DNA of 64,000 bases from JAVBJV01 sp031546815 (GTDB lineage: Bacteria; Pseudomonadota; Alphaproteobacteria; Acetobacterales; Acetobacteraceae), in assembly GCA_031546815.1 (NCBI GenBank), contig JAVBJV010000006.1, positions 62,001 through 126,000 of the forward strand, in the 5' to 3' direction. This document shows, one piece after another, positions 25,702 to 35,129 of the stretch. How positions within the stretch are numbered: position 1 is the stretch's first letter; each line of letters opens with the position of its first letter. Both the position numbers and the translations under genes were made by a program. The notes below the pieces were generated by a model. That model ran no database searches, was not told the origin of the DNA, and saw nothing but the letters and a program-made list of their open reading frames with translations.

Positions 25702-27240
25702 ATGAACGGCGCTGAAAGTCTTGTGCACACCCTGTTGAAATCCGGGGTCGAGGTCTGTTTTGCCAACCCAGGCACCAGCGAGATGCATTTCGTCTCGGCG
25801 CTGGACCGCATCCCCGGCATGCGCTGCGTGCTCGGGTTGCAGGAAAACGTGGTCACCGGCATGGCCGACGGTTACTGGCGGATGACGGGTAAACCCGCCG
25901 CCACACTGCTGCATTGTGCCCCCGGCCTCGCCAACGGTCTGGCCAATCTGCACAATGCGCGGCGGGCACGGTCTGGCATCGTGAACATTGTGGGCGATCA
26001 GGCGGTCTATCACCGTCCGCTCGACGCACCGCTGACTGGCGATACCGAAGGCTGGGCGCGTGGCGTGTCGGGCTGGGTGCGCACATCGTCGTCCTCGGCC
26101 CAGGTGGGGGCAGACGCCGCCGCCGCCGTGCAGGCCGCCCGCAGCGCGCCGGGGCAGATCGCCACGCTGATCCTGCCCGCCGACACCGCCTGGAACGACA
26201 ACGCATCCCCCGCCGCGCCGCTGGACATTCCCGCCGCACAGCCCGCCGACCCGATCTGCGTGGACACTGCCGCGAAGATTCTGCGCGAAAAATCCAACGT
26301 GCTGATCCTGCTGGGCGGCCACACGCTGTATGAAGACGGCCTGCTGCTCGCGCACCGCATCCGCGAGAAAACCGGCTGCCAGATCATGGCTGAATGCTCC
26401 AACGCGCGCATCGAGCGCGGGCAGGGCCGCGTGGCGATCGAACGTGTGCCCTATCCGGCTGACCAGGCGATTCAGGCGCTGTCGAGCTTCAAGCATATCA
26501 TTCTGGTGAATTCCAAGGCACCGGTCGGGTTCTTCGCCTACCCCGACAAGCCGTCGAACCATTACCCGGCGGGTTGCGACATTCATCTGCTGACGCGCTT
26601 CGAACAGGATGGCGTCGGTGCGCTGAAGGCGCTGGCCGAAGCGCTGGGTGCGCCCGCGGTCGCGGCGCCCAATCCCGGCCCGCGTCCCGGCATCGCCAAA
26701 GGCCGCCCGCAGCCCGAAGGCGTGGCGCAGACGCTTGCCGCCACCATGCCCGAGAACAGTGTGGTGATTGACGAAGCCGTGTCGTTCGGGCGCGGCTTCT
26801 TCCCGCACACGCACGCCGCGCCGAAGCACGACTGGCTGCAGATTGTCGGCGGCGCAATCGGCTGCGGCATTCCGCTGTCGACCGGTGCTGCGGTCGGCGC
26901 ACCAGGACGGCGCGTGATCGACCTGCAGGCCGATGGATCGGGCATGTATACGCTGCAGGGCCTGTGGACTCAGGCGCGCGAGAAACTGCCGGTCACCACG
27001 ATCATTCTGTCGAACCGCAAGTATCAGATCCTGATCGGCGAGTATTTCAACGTTGGTGCCAACCCCGGCCCCACGGCGATGAACATGCTCGACCTCAGCA
27101 ACCCGGATCTGAACTGGATTCAGCTGGCCAACGGCATGGGCGTTGAAGCCGCGCGTGCGGAAACGATGGAAGAACTGGGCGACCTGATGGCCGCATCGTT
27201 CAAGAAGACCGGCCCGTTCGTGATTGAACTGGTGATCTGA
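25702..27240 (+). CDS. Acetolactate synthase-like TPP-dependent enzyme
   Basis: A 512-residue thiamine-diphosphate enzyme with the three-domain layout of acetolactate synthase/benzoylformate decarboxylase. The catalytic Glu is in LGLQENVVTGMADGYWRM (about residue 54). The diphosphate-binding region reads LQADGSGMYTLQGLWTQ and continues with LSNRKYQIL where NN is usual. So the customary GDG is ADG, as in some benzoylformate-decarboxylase-like subfamilies. It lacks the FAD-binding pattern of true ilvB and has no small subunit beside it. It is divergent from the dehydrogenase gene. Probably a 2-oxoacid decarboxylase or lyase; substrate unknown. Confidence 0.82.
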   Translation: MNGAESLVHTLLKSGVEVCFANPGTSEMHFVSALDRIPGMRCVLGLQENVVTGMADGYWRMTGKPAATLLHCAPGLANGLANLHNARRARSGIVNIVGDQAVYHRPLDAPLTGDTEGWARGVSGWVRTSSSSAQVGADAAAAVQAARSAPGQIATLILPADTAWNDNASPAAPLDIPAAQPADPICVDTAAKILREKSNVLILLGGHTLYEDGLLLAHRIREKTGCQIMAECSNARIERGQGRVAIERVPYPADQAIQALSSFKHIILVNSKAPVGFFAYPDKPSNHYPAGCDIHLLTRFEQDGVGALKALAEALGAPAVAAPNPGPRPGIAKGRPQPEGVAQTLAATMPENSVVIDEAVSFGRGFFPHTHAAPKHDWLQIVGGAIGCGIPLSTGAAVGAPGRRVIDLQADGSGMYTLQGLWTQAREKLPVTTIILSNRKYQILIGEYFNVGANPGPTAMNMLDLSNPDLNWIQLANGMGVEAARAETMEELGDLMAASFKKTGPFVIELVI

Positions 27241-27248
27241 AAAGCGAT

Positions 27249-27280
27249 CCGCACGATCCCCAATGACGGGGGTCGTGCGG
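27249..27280. terminator. Convergent terminator hairpin
   Basis: Inverted repeat CCGCACGATCCCC (27249-27261) and GGGGGTCGTGCGG (27268-27280), near perfect. It lies between the stop of the TPP enzyme (27240) and the stop of the convergent small secreted-protein gene (27281). The plus strand continues CTATTTG and the minus strand ATCGCTTTT, so it may serve both sides. Confidence 0.6.
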
Positions 27281-27655
27281 CTATTTGCATGTCAGTGCGC
27301 GGGTCGACGGGTTGAACGTGCACGAACTGACCGGCGCCTCGATTGGCTGTGTCAGTTCCCGCAGCTGCGTGGAATGCGCCGCGCGGCCATATTCACACAC
27401 CAGATGATAACCGCGCACCGCCGGATTCAGCGTCCACGATGGCTGCACTGCATGCGGATCGTTGGGAGGCTCCACAGTGCTGGTATCCGGCAGATGTGTC
27501 CCAAGGTGAGCCCCGCCCAGCATGACGCGTGTCAGATGTGCCCCGGAATTGCGACCGCCCTGCATGAAGGGCGGACAACGCAGCACGACTTCAGCCTGAG
27601 CAGCAGCACAGAATACGGTCATCACGGCGAGGATAGTTATGCGCATTGCGGTCAC
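27281..27655 (-). CDS. Small secreted protein, STY0301-like
   Basis: A 124-residue exported protein with a signal peptide (hydrophobic core ILAVMTVFC, cleavage after AAAQA). Four Cys remain in the mature part as a likely disulfide pattern: LRCPP, VCEYG, SSCTF and the terminal LTCK. This resembles the STY0301 family of periplasmic proteins of unknown function. A GTG at 27655 overlaps the upstream GNAT stop (GTGA); an internal ATG at 27646 would give the same signal peptide and is equally possible. Confidence 0.6.
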   Translation of the reverse strand: MTAMRITILAVMTVFCAAAQAEVVLRCPPFMQGGRNSGAHLTRVMLGGAHLGTHLPDTSTVEPPNDPHAVQPSWTLNPAVRGYHLVCEYGRAAHSTQLRELTQPIEAPVSSCTFNPSTRALTCK

Positions 27656-28176
27656 CCTGCCGTGGGAACGGTGCGATCGCCCTCGCCCAGCGTCTTCTGC
27701 ATATACACAACGTCCAGCCAGCGCCCGTGCTTCAGCCCGGCCGCGCGCATCACGCCGATGCGGTCGAACCCCAGCGAGGCATGCAGCCCGATCGATCCCA
27801 CATTGTCGGAATCGCCGATCACCGCGAACATCTGTCGGAACCCGCGTTCGGTTGCGTGCTTCAGCAGCTCGGCCACCAGTTCCTTGCCGACGCCCTGTCC
27901 GCGCACATCTTCGCGCACATAGATGCTGTCCTCGGCCGAGAACCGATACGCGGAGCGGTCGCGGAACTGCGTGTAATACGCATAGCCCAGCACGCCCGAC
28001 TCATCTTCGGCCACCAGCCATGCCCAACCGGCGGCTTGCGTGTGCGCCAAACGCTTTTCAACGTCTTCAACCGAAGGTGGAGTTTCCTCGAATGTGCCTG
28101 TGCCGTGCAGCACATGATGCGCGTAGATCGACTGGATTGCGGGTGCATCGTCAAAGGATGCGGGACGAATTTGCAT
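27652..28176 (-). CDS. GNAT family N-acetyltransferase (phosphinothricin acetyltransferase-like)
   Basis: A 174-residue GNAT protein of the Pat/MnaT branch. The N-terminus IRPASFDDAPAIQSIYAHHV matches this branch, and the acetyl-CoA loop is REDVRGQGVGKELV. The C-terminal SLGFDRIGVMRAAGLKHGRWLDV is also typical. Members acetylate phosphinothricin, methionine sulfoximine or related amino acids. It is translationally coupled to the small secreted-protein gene that follows. A detoxification or amino-acid role is likely; the substrate is not established. Confidence 0.88.
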   Translation of the reverse strand: MQIRPASFDDAPAIQSIYAHHVLHGTGTFEETPPSVEDVEKRLAHTQAAGWAWLVAEDESGVLGYAYYTQFRDRSAYRFSAEDSIYVREDVRGQGVGKELVAELLKHATERGFRQMFAVIGDSDNVGSIGLHASLGFDRIGVMRAAGLKHGRWLDVVYMQKTLGEGDRTVPTAG

Positions 28177-28219
28177 GAAGCGATCCTATTCCAGATGTCG
28201 TCCGGGCCAGAACGTCGGG

Positions 28220-28888
28220 TTAAAAATCCAGGTCCGAATAATGCATGGGTGCGATCATGCCGGGAACCCGGTCGTTCAGCAACGGGCGGAATGAGGGGCG
28301 GCTTTTGACGCGCGCATACCATTCCTTCAGCGCGGGCGTTGTCGCCCAGCTGATGTCGCCCAGAAAATCCAGCGACGACAGATGCGCCGCCACCACAAGG
28401 TCGGCCAGTGTCATCACCGACCCCGCCATCCAGGTGCGCGTTTCCGCCAGCCAGTTCAGATAGGTCAGATGGTTCTTCAGATTGGCATAGCCAACCCGCA
28501 GCACCGCCGCTTCCGGACCGCCAAGACCCTGCAGCGGCTTCAGGAATTTTTCGGTCAGCAGGTTGCGGCTGACTTCCTGTGAAAATCTCCCGTCCATCCA
28601 TGCCTGCAGGCGGCGCACTTCCACGCGCTCGGCCAGCGTCCGGCCCAGCAGCGGCACTTCGGGATAGGCTTCGTCCAGATATTCGCAGATCACGCAGCTG
28701 TCGGGGATGATCAGCCCGCTCTCCTCGACCAGCGTCGGCACCGTGCCGGCGGGATTCATCTCGAGGTATTCGGGCCGGTGTTCCCAGATTTTTTCGGTCA
28801 GCAGTTCAAACGGCAGGCGTTTTTCTGCCAGAGCCAGACGAACCTTACGCGCGAACGGGGATAGGGGAAGGTGATATAAAATACGCAT
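28220..28888 (-). CDS. Glutathione S-transferase family protein
   Basis: A 222-residue protein with an N-terminal thioredoxin-like domain (LYHLPLSPFARKVRLALAEK, residues 4-23; the active site is Ser in SPFARK rather than Cys) and the glutathione-binding ESGLIIPDSCVICEYL. The all-helical C-terminal domain includes MTLADLVVAAHLSSLDFLGD. The ATG at 28888 begins exactly at the first strand. It lies 43 bases upstream of the GNAT gene in the same direction. Confidence 0.88.
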   Translation of the reverse strand: MRILYHLPLSPFARKVRLALAEKRLPFELLTEKIWEHRPEYLEMNPAGTVPTLVEESGLIIPDSCVICEYLDEAYPEVPLLGRTLAERVEVRRLQAWMDGRFSQEVSRNLLTEKFLKPLQGLGGPEAAVLRVGYANLKNHLTYLNWLAETRTWMAGSVMTLADLVVAAHLSSLDFLGDISWATTPALKEWYARVKSRPSFRPLLNDRVPGMIAPMHYSDLDF

Positions 28889-28973
28889 GGGACCGCGCTT
28901 ATGACATTGAGCTTCCGATCCGCGCAAGCCGTTCCGGGCAAGAAAGGTACCCCTTTCCCGCCCGGATTTCACA

Positions 28974-31900
28974 TCAGGCGCGCACCGCCTCGGCCACGGC
29001 GACAGACAGTGGCTGCGGCAGGTATTTCACGTAGTCCTTCGGCACCACATGCCAGAAGCTGGCGAGAGTTTTTTCCCATGTGTCCAGCAGACCGGCAGCA
29101 TAGCGGCTGTTTGTCTCGGCCACATGCTGCGTCAGCAGATCGCGCAACGTGTTCTCCCAGTACGACTGGGTGACGCGCTGCAACGACAGGGTTTCTGGGT
29201 TGATGCGCACTTCGAAGCGGTTGTCGGGGTCGTAGACAAACGCCATACCGCCGGTGAAGCCCGCGCCGAAATTGTCGCCAACTTCACCCAGGATCACCAC
29301 GGTGCCGCCGGTCATGTATTCGCATCCGTTCGACCCACAGCCCTCGATCACCGCCACAGCGCCGGAATTGCGCACCGCGAAGCGTTCGCCCGCCTGCCCC
29401 GCCGCAAACAGCGCGCCGGATGTGGCGCCATACAGCACCGTGTTGCCGATGATGGTGTTGGCCTGCGACTGCAACGGGCTGGACGGCGCCGGGCGCACCA
29501 CGATGGTACCACCCGACAATCCCTTGCCCACATAGTCGTTCGCGTCGCCGAACACTTCCAGCTTCAGCCCCTGCACCGCGAACGCGCCCAGCGACTGCCC
29601 GGCCGAACCACGCAGACGCACAGTCAGATGATCACGCTGCAAGCCCTTCATGCCGAACTGACGCACGATATGCGCGCTGGTGCGCGTGCCAATGGCGCGA
29701 TGCGTGTTGCGGACCGTGTATTGCAACTGCATCTTCTCGCCGCGTTCAAACAGCGATGCCGCGTCCTTCAACATCTGTGCGTCCAGCGTGTCGGGCACTT
29801 CGTTGCGGCCTTCCTGCGTGCAGTAACGAGCATACGGGCCGGGGTCCGCCTGTGCCAGCAGCGGGTTGAGATCCAGATCGTCCAGATCTTCCGACCCTCG
29901 GCTGATCTGATGCAGCAGATCGGTGCGCCCGATCACATCCACAAACCGCCGCACGCCCAAGCTGGCCAGAATTTCGCGCACTTCCTCGGCAATGAACGAG
30001 AACAGGTTGATGACCTTTTCCGTCGTGCCTTCGAACTTCATGCGCAGCTGTTCATCCTGTGTGCAGACCCCCACCGGGCAGGTGTTGGAATGACACTGAC
30101 GCACCATGATGCAGCCCATCGCAATCAGGCTGGCAGTGCCGATGCCGAACTCTTCCGCGCCCAGCATCGCCGCGATCACCACGTCGCGCCCGGTCTTGAT
30201 GCCGCCATCGGTGCGCAGCTTCACCCGGTGACGCAGCCGGTTCAGCATCAGCACCTGATGCGCTTCCGACAGCCCCATCTCCCACGGCAGCCCCGCGTAT
30301 TTAATCGACGACAGCGGCGACGCACCGGTGCCGCCCGAATGGCCCGAGATCAGGATCGCATCCGCCTTCGCCTTCGCCACACCGGCCGCGATGGTGCCGA
30401 TCCCGCCACGCGCCACCAGCTTCACCGACACGGTGGCATCAGGGTTGATCTGCTTCAGGTCGTAGATCAACTGCGCGAGGTCTTCGATTGAATAAATATC
30501 GTGATGCGGCGGCGGGCTGATCAGCATCACCCCCGGCGTGGAATGCCGCAGCTTGGCAATCAGTTCGGTCACCTTGAAGCCGGGCAGCTGGCCACCTTCA
30601 CCGGGCTTGGCGCCCTGTGCCATCTTGATCTCGATCTCGCGGCAGTCGTTCAGATACTGCGCGGTGACGCCGAAGCGACCCGACGCAATCTGCTTGATCG
30701 CCGACGATGCGTTGTCGCCATTGGCGCGCGGTTTGGCACGCAGCGGGTCCTCACCGCCCTCGCCGCTGTCCGACTTCGCGCCGATGCGGTTCATCGCGAT
30801 CGACAGTGTTTCATGCGCTTCCGGCGACAGCGCCCCCAGCGAAATTCCGGGCGAGACAAGACGTTTGCGGATTTCGGTGATGCTCTCCACATCGTCGATC
30901 GAGATCGCCGTCGCGCCCTCGGTCCGGAAGTCGAGCAGATCGCGCAGCGCCACCGGCGGCATCTTGCGCACGCCGTCGCTGTAACGCTTGTAGGTCTGAT
31001 ACGAATCCGACCCCACGGCCTCCTGCAGCGTCTTGATCAGCGCGCCATCAAAGGCGTGCGTCTCGTTGCTCTGCCGACGCAGCTTGTACTGGCCGCCGAC
31101 CGGCAGCGCCACGGCATCCTCGTCCCAGGCCCTGGCATGCAGTTCCAGCACGCGCTTGGCGATCCCGGCCATACCAATGCCCGAGATACGGCTCTGCATA
31201 CCGGGGAAGAATTCCGCGATCAGCGCGCGCGACAGGCCGATGGCTTCGAAGTTGTAACCGCCGCGGTAGGACGAGATCACACTGATGCCCATCTTCGACA
31301 TCACCTTCAGCAGCCCCTTGTCCACCGCCTTGCGGTACCGCTGCACACATTCCTTCAGCGACAGATCACCGAACAGACCGCGACGATGACGATCGGCGAT
31401 GCTCTCCTGCGCCAGATACGCATTTACCGTCGTCGCGCCAACACCGATCAGCACCGCGAAGTGATGCACGTCGAGGCATTCGGAAGACCGCACGTTCAGA
31501 CTGGTGAAGGTGCGCAGGCTCTGGCGCACCAGATGCGTGTGCACACCACCGGCGGCCAGAATCATCGGGATCGGCGCGCGGTCCGGCCCAGTTGCTTCAT
31601 CGGTCAGGATCACGTGCGTGCAACCGGCGCGAATGCCTTCTTCGGCTTCACGACGAATACGCTCGATCGCGGGGCGCAGACCGGCCTCACCCTCGGCGGC
31701 GGGGAAGGTGCAATCCACCACGCAGGCGGATGTGCCCATATAGGTGCGCATCGCATCGAATTCCGCGTTCGACAACACGGGCGAGCTGAGCTGCAACAGG
31801 CTGCACTGCGACGGCGCTTCGTCGAGGATGTTGCCCAGATTCCCCAACCGCGTCTTGATGGTCATCACACGGCTTTCGCGCAGTGAATCGATCGGCGGGT

Positions 31901-33503
31901 TAGTCACCTGGCTGAACATCTGCCGGAAGTAATGATGCAGCCCGCGATACTGTTCCGACAACACCGCAACCGGCGTGTCGTCGCCCATGCTGCCCAGCGC
32001 TTCGTTGGCGTCCTCCACCATCGGGTGCAGGATCATCTCCAGCTCTTCCAGCGTGGTGCCGACAGTCAGCTGGCGGCGGCGCAGTTCCTCGCCCACGACA
32101 GTGACCGGCTCGCCGGCATCGGCGCGCACGATGTGGTCGATGGTGGTGGTGCTCTTGGTCCATTCACCAAACGGATGGCGACCGGCCAGCTCGTCCTTCA
32201 GCTGTTCATCGTTATAGAACGTGGCGTTATCCAGATCGACACCGATACACTGGCCGGGGCCGACGCGGCCTTTCTCGACCACATTGGCTTCGGTGATCTT
32301 CACCATGCCAGTTTCGGACCCCACAATCAGCAGCTTGCTGTCGGTGATCGTGTAACGCAGCGGACGTAGCCCGTTGCGATCCAGCCCGGCGATCATCCAA
32401 CGTCCATCGGTGGCGGCAATGGCAGCGGGGCCGTCCCATGGCTCCATCACCGAATTGCAGTACTGGAACAGGTCGCGGTGCGCTTTCTTGGTGGTGGGGT
32501 CCTGCTGGATGCTCTGCGGGATGCACAGCGCCTTCGCCATCGGCGCATCGCGCCCGCCGCGCACCAGCAGTTCGAACACGTTGTCGAACGTCGCCGTGTC
32601 GGACCCGCCGGCTTGAATCACCGGCTTGATGTCGTCCATGTACGAATCGAGCAGATCGTGCGCCAGTCGCGTCTCGTGCGACTTCATCCAGTTGATGTTA
32701 CCGGTGACGGTATTGATCTCGCCGTTATGCGCCAGCATGCGGAACGGCTGCGCCAGACGCCAGGTCGGGAAGGTGTTGGTCGAGTAACGCTGATGGTAGA
32801 TCGCAAACCGCGACACAAAGCGTTCGTCGAGAAGATCGGGGTAGAATTCGGTCAGGCTCTCGGCGACGAACATGCCCTTGTAGATAATCGACCGGCACGA
32901 CAGCGAACACAGATACAGATCGGGGATCTGCGCTGCGATTGCCTGCTTTTCGATGCGACGGCGGATGACGTACAGATCGCGTTCGAACGTCGCATCATCC
33001 GTGCCCTTGGGGTTCCACAGCATGATCTGTTCGATCTCGGGGCGGGTCGCGTTGGCTTTCTCGCCGATGCAGGCAGCGTTGATCGGCACCTGACGCCAGC
33101 CATAGATCTGATAGCCGAAATTCAGCACCTCGGTTTCGACGATCGCGCGGCAGCGTTCCTGCGCGCCGATATCGGTCTTCGGCATGAACACCATGCCAAC
33201 ACCGATCCGCCCGGGGCGCACACGGTCGCCACCGCGACGCACCACGTCCGCGAAAAAATCCTGCGCGATTTCGATATGGATGCCAGCACCGTCGCCGGTC
33301 TTGCCATCGGCATCGACCGCACCGCGATGCCAGACGGCCTTCAGCGCATCAATCCCCGCCTGCACCACGTCGCGCCGCGCCTTGCCATCCAGCGCAGCGA
33401 CAAGGCCGACGCCGCAGGCATCGTGTTCGGTCAGGTCGATGTGTGCTGCTTCCAGCATGGATTTGTTGGCAGCGTGATCAGCCAGGTAACGCATGTCGTT
33501 CAT
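28974..33503 (-). CDS. gltB: Glutamate synthase large subunit
   Basis: A 1509-residue NADPH-GOGAT alpha subunit making glutamate from 2-oxoglutarate and glutamine. The class-II amidotransferase nucleophile is Cys30 (CGVGLVAAL), exposed by removing a 29-residue propeptide. The FMN-binding synthase domain carries the [3Fe-4S] cysteines in CIMVRQCHSNTCPVGVC (about 1100), and the C-terminal beta-helix domain has GSNGCEYMTGG. It follows gltD by 5 bases. GGAG precedes the ATG. Length is normal. Confidence 0.97.
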   Translation of the reverse strand: MNDMRYLADHAANKSMLEAAHIDLTEHDACGVGLVAALDGKARRDVVQAGIDALKAVWHRGAVDADGKTGDGAGIHIEIAQDFFADVVRRGGDRVRPGRIGVGMVFMPKTDIGAQERCRAIVETEVLNFGYQIYGWRQVPINAACIGEKANATRPEIEQIMLWNPKGTDDATFERDLYVIRRRIEKQAIAAQIPDLYLCSLSCRSIIYKGMFVAESLTEFYPDLLDERFVSRFAIYHQRYSTNTFPTWRLAQPFRMLAHNGEINTVTGNINWMKSHETRLAHDLLDSYMDDIKPVIQAGGSDTATFDNVFELLVRGGRDAPMAKALCIPQSIQQDPTTKKAHRDLFQYCNSVMEPWDGPAAIAATDGRWMIAGLDRNGLRPLRYTITDSKLLIVGSETGMVKITEANVVEKGRVGPGQCIGVDLDNATFYNDEQLKDELAGRHPFGEWTKSTTTIDHIVRADAGEPVTVVGEELRRRQLTVGTTLEELEMILHPMVEDANEALGSMGDDTPVAVLSEQYRGLHHYFRQMFSQVTNPPIDSLRESRVMTIKTRLGNLGNILDEAPSQCSLLQLSSPVLSNAEFDAMRTYMGTSACVVDCTFPAAEGEAGLRPAIERIRREAEEGIRAGCTHVILTDEATGPDRAPIPMILAAGGVHTHLVRQSLRTFTSLNVRSSECLDVHHFAVLIGVGATTVNAYLAQESIADRHRRGLFGDLSLKECVQRYRKAVDKGLLKVMSKMGISVISSYRGGYNFEAIGLSRALIAEFFPGMQSRISGIGMAGIAKRVLELHARAWDEDAVALPVGGQYKLRRQSNETHAFDGALIKTLQEAVGSDSYQTYKRYSDGVRKMPPVALRDLLDFRTEGATAISIDDVESITEIRKRLVSPGISLGALSPEAHETLSIAMNRIGAKSDSGEGGEDPLRAKPRANGDNASSAIKQIASGRFGVTAQYLNDCREIEIKMAQGAKPGEGGQLPGFKVTELIAKLRHSTPGVMLISPPPHHDIYSIEDLAQLIYDLKQINPDATVSVKLVARGGIGTIAAGVAKAKADAILISGHSGGTGASPLSSIKYAGLPWEMGLSEAHQVLMLNRLRHRVKLRTDGGIKTGRDVVIAAMLGAEEFGIGTASLIAMGCIMVRQCHSNTCPVGVCTQDEQLRMKFEGTTEKVINLFSFIAEEVREILASLGVRRFVDVIGRTDLLHQISRGSEDLDDLDLNPLLAQADPGPYARYCTQEGRNEVPDTLDAQMLKDAASLFERGEKMQLQYTVRNTHRAIGTRTSAHIVRQFGMKGLQRDHLTVRLRGSAGQSLGAFAVQGLKLEVFGDANDYVGKGLSGGTIVVRPAPSSPLQSQANTIIGNTVLYGATSGALFAAGQAGERFAVRNSGAVAVIEGCGSNGCEYMTGGTVVILGEVGDNFGAGFTGGMAFVYDPDNRFEVRINPETLSLQRVTQSYWENTLRDLLTQHVAETNSRYAAGLLDTWEKTLASFWHVVPKDYVKYLPQPLSVAVAEAVRA

Positions 33504-33508
33504 CGGTC

Positions 33509-34936
33509 TTACTCCGCCGCCACGGCTTGCGCCATCTGTTGCATGTAGGTGTGCATCTTCGCCGCCGCATCGCGCCCGTCGCGGATCGCCCAGACGACCA
33601 GGCTCGCACCGCGCACGATATCGCCCGCGGCGAACACGCCGGGCAGGCTGGTCATGAAGCTGCGATGGTCGATCTTCAGCGTGCCCCAGCGCGACACATT
33701 CAGCGCCGGTTCGGCAAACTGTGCGGGAATGTCCTCGGGATCGAACCCCAGCGCCTTGATCACCAGATCGGCCTTCTGGGTGAAGGTCGAATTTTCGATC
33801 TCCTCGATCCCCTGCCGCCCGGTTGCATCCGGCTGCGTCAGGCGCATGCGCACGGTGCGCACGCCGGTAACGTGATCGTCGCCAAGAAACGCTTCAGGCG
33901 CGGACAGCCAGACGAAGTTCACGCCTTCCTCTTCCGCGTTGGTCACTTCGCGCAAAGATCCGGGCATGTTCGCGCGATCGCGCCGATACAGGCACGAGAC
34001 CGACGCCGCGCCCTGGCGGATCGCCGTGCGCACGCAGTCCATCGCGGTATCACCACCGCCGATCACCACCACGTGCTTGCCCTTTGCCTCGGGCGTTGCC
34101 GTGGCGGGCAGCGTGTCGCCCAGGCTGCGGCGGTTGGAGTCGGTCAGATAGTCGAGCGCGCTGATAATCCCCTTGAGGCCACTGCCCGGCGCCTGCAGAT
34201 CACGTGCCTTGTAAACACCGGTCGCCACCAGCACCGATGCATGACGCGCACGCAGATCGGCGAACGACAGGTCACGCCCGATTTCGGTGTTCAGGTGGAA
34301 GACGATACCGGCTTCTTCCAGCAGATCCCAGCGGCGCTGGATGACGCTCTTTTCCAGCTTGAAGCCGGGGATGCCGTACATCATCAGCCCGCCAACGCGG
34401 TCGTGCCGGTCGTAGACATGCACGGTATAGCCCTTGCGCCGCAGCCATTCCGCCGCCGCCAGACCACCCGGGCCAGCACCGATGATACCGACGCTGATGC
34501 CGTTCTCGGCGCGCGGGTGCGGGGCTTTCACCCAGTTATTGGCGAAGGCGGTTTCGACAATGTGCTTTTCAACCGCACCGATGGTCACGCTGTCGAAGCT
34601 GCGTTCGATCACGCAATTGCCTTCGCACAGGCGATCCTGCGGACAGATGCGGCCGCAGATCTCGGGGAAGGTATTGGTGGCGGATGCCAGTTCGTAGGCT
34701 TCCTCCATCCGGCCTTCCGCGGTCAGCTTCAGCCAGTCGGGGATGTTGTTCGAGAGCGGGCAATGGATCGAGCAGAACGGAACACCGCACTGACTGCACC
34801 GACTGGCCTGCGTGCGTGCGGCGTCCTGCGTGAAGGGACGGTAAATCTCGTCGAAGTCGAAGCGCCGGTCGGCAGCCTCGCGCTTGTCGGGCGTGCGCTG
34901 CTCCACACTGACAAATTTCAGCATCCGTTCTGCCAT
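33509..34936 (-). CDS. gltD: Glutamate synthase small subunit
   Basis: A 475-residue beta subunit of glutamate synthase, taking electrons from NADPH through FAD to two [4Fe-4S] clusters. N-terminal cysteines are in CSQCGVPFCSIHCPL and CGRICPQDRLCEGNC. The FAD loop is IGAGPGGLAAAEWL and the NADP loop VVIGGGDTAMDC. I chose the ATG at 34936 (MAERMLKFV) with AGGGAAG upstream; 22 further codons are open. Gene order gltD-gltB is reversed compared with E. coli but common in Alphaproteobacteria. Confidence 0.96.
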   Translation of the reverse strand: MAERMLKFVSVEQRTPDKREAADRRFDFDEIYRPFTQDAARTQASRCSQCGVPFCSIHCPLSNNIPDWLKLTAEGRMEEAYELASATNTFPEICGRICPQDRLCEGNCVIERSFDSVTIGAVEKHIVETAFANNWVKAPHPRAENGISVGIIGAGPGGLAAAEWLRRKGYTVHVYDRHDRVGGLMMYGIPGFKLEKSVIQRRWDLLEEAGIVFHLNTEIGRDLSFADLRARHASVLVATGVYKARDLQAPGSGLKGIISALDYLTDSNRRSLGDTLPATATPEAKGKHVVVIGGGDTAMDCVRTAIRQGAASVSCLYRRDRANMPGSLREVTNAEEEGVNFVWLSAPEAFLGDDHVTGVRTVRMRLTQPDATGRQGIEEIENSTFTQKADLVIKALGFDPEDIPAQFAEPALNVSRWGTLKIDHRSFMTSLPGVFAAGDIVRGASLVVWAIRDGRDAAAKMHTYMQQMAQAVAAE

Positions 34937-35055
34937 AGCCTGCTTCCCTCTTCTTTTGGCCTGCCTGGGCCGAAGCGGAGAAAACAGCATCTCGGAACAC
35001 ATGGCGAGATAGAAAATGCATATTAGGTCAGTAATACTGGCTTAAATATACTATT

Positions 35056-35071
35056 ATCACGAATTCGTGAT
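35056..35071. promoter_or_regulatory. Perfect 16-base palindrome in the gltDB leader
   Basis: ATCACGAATTCGTGAT is perfectly self-complementary. It lies between the putative gltDB promoter and gltD, about 20-35 bases into the predicted transcript, within an A+T-rich gap. The size and symmetry fit a dimeric repressor or activator site. The protein that binds is unknown. Confidence 0.5.
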
Positions 35072-35096
35072 GCACGGCGGTCTATCGCGTAACAAT

Positions 35097-35126
35097 ATTA
35101 TATATCAAATCGGTCCTATCTGGTAA
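35097..35126 (-). promoter_or_regulatory. Putative sigma-70-type promoter of gltDB
   Basis: On the minus strand TTACCA (35126 to 35121) is followed after 18 bases by a perfect TATAAT (35102 to 35097). It would give a leader of about 150 bases before gltD. No GG-N10-GC sigma-54 element was seen in this gap, although rpoN is encoded 6.6 kb away. Confidence 0.5.
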
Positions 35127-35129
35127 TTT

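Noticed and set aside
34937..35129. Sigma-54 promoter ahead of gltDB
   Set aside because: Expected because rpoN is nearby, but no GG-N10-GC element with the right flanks was found.
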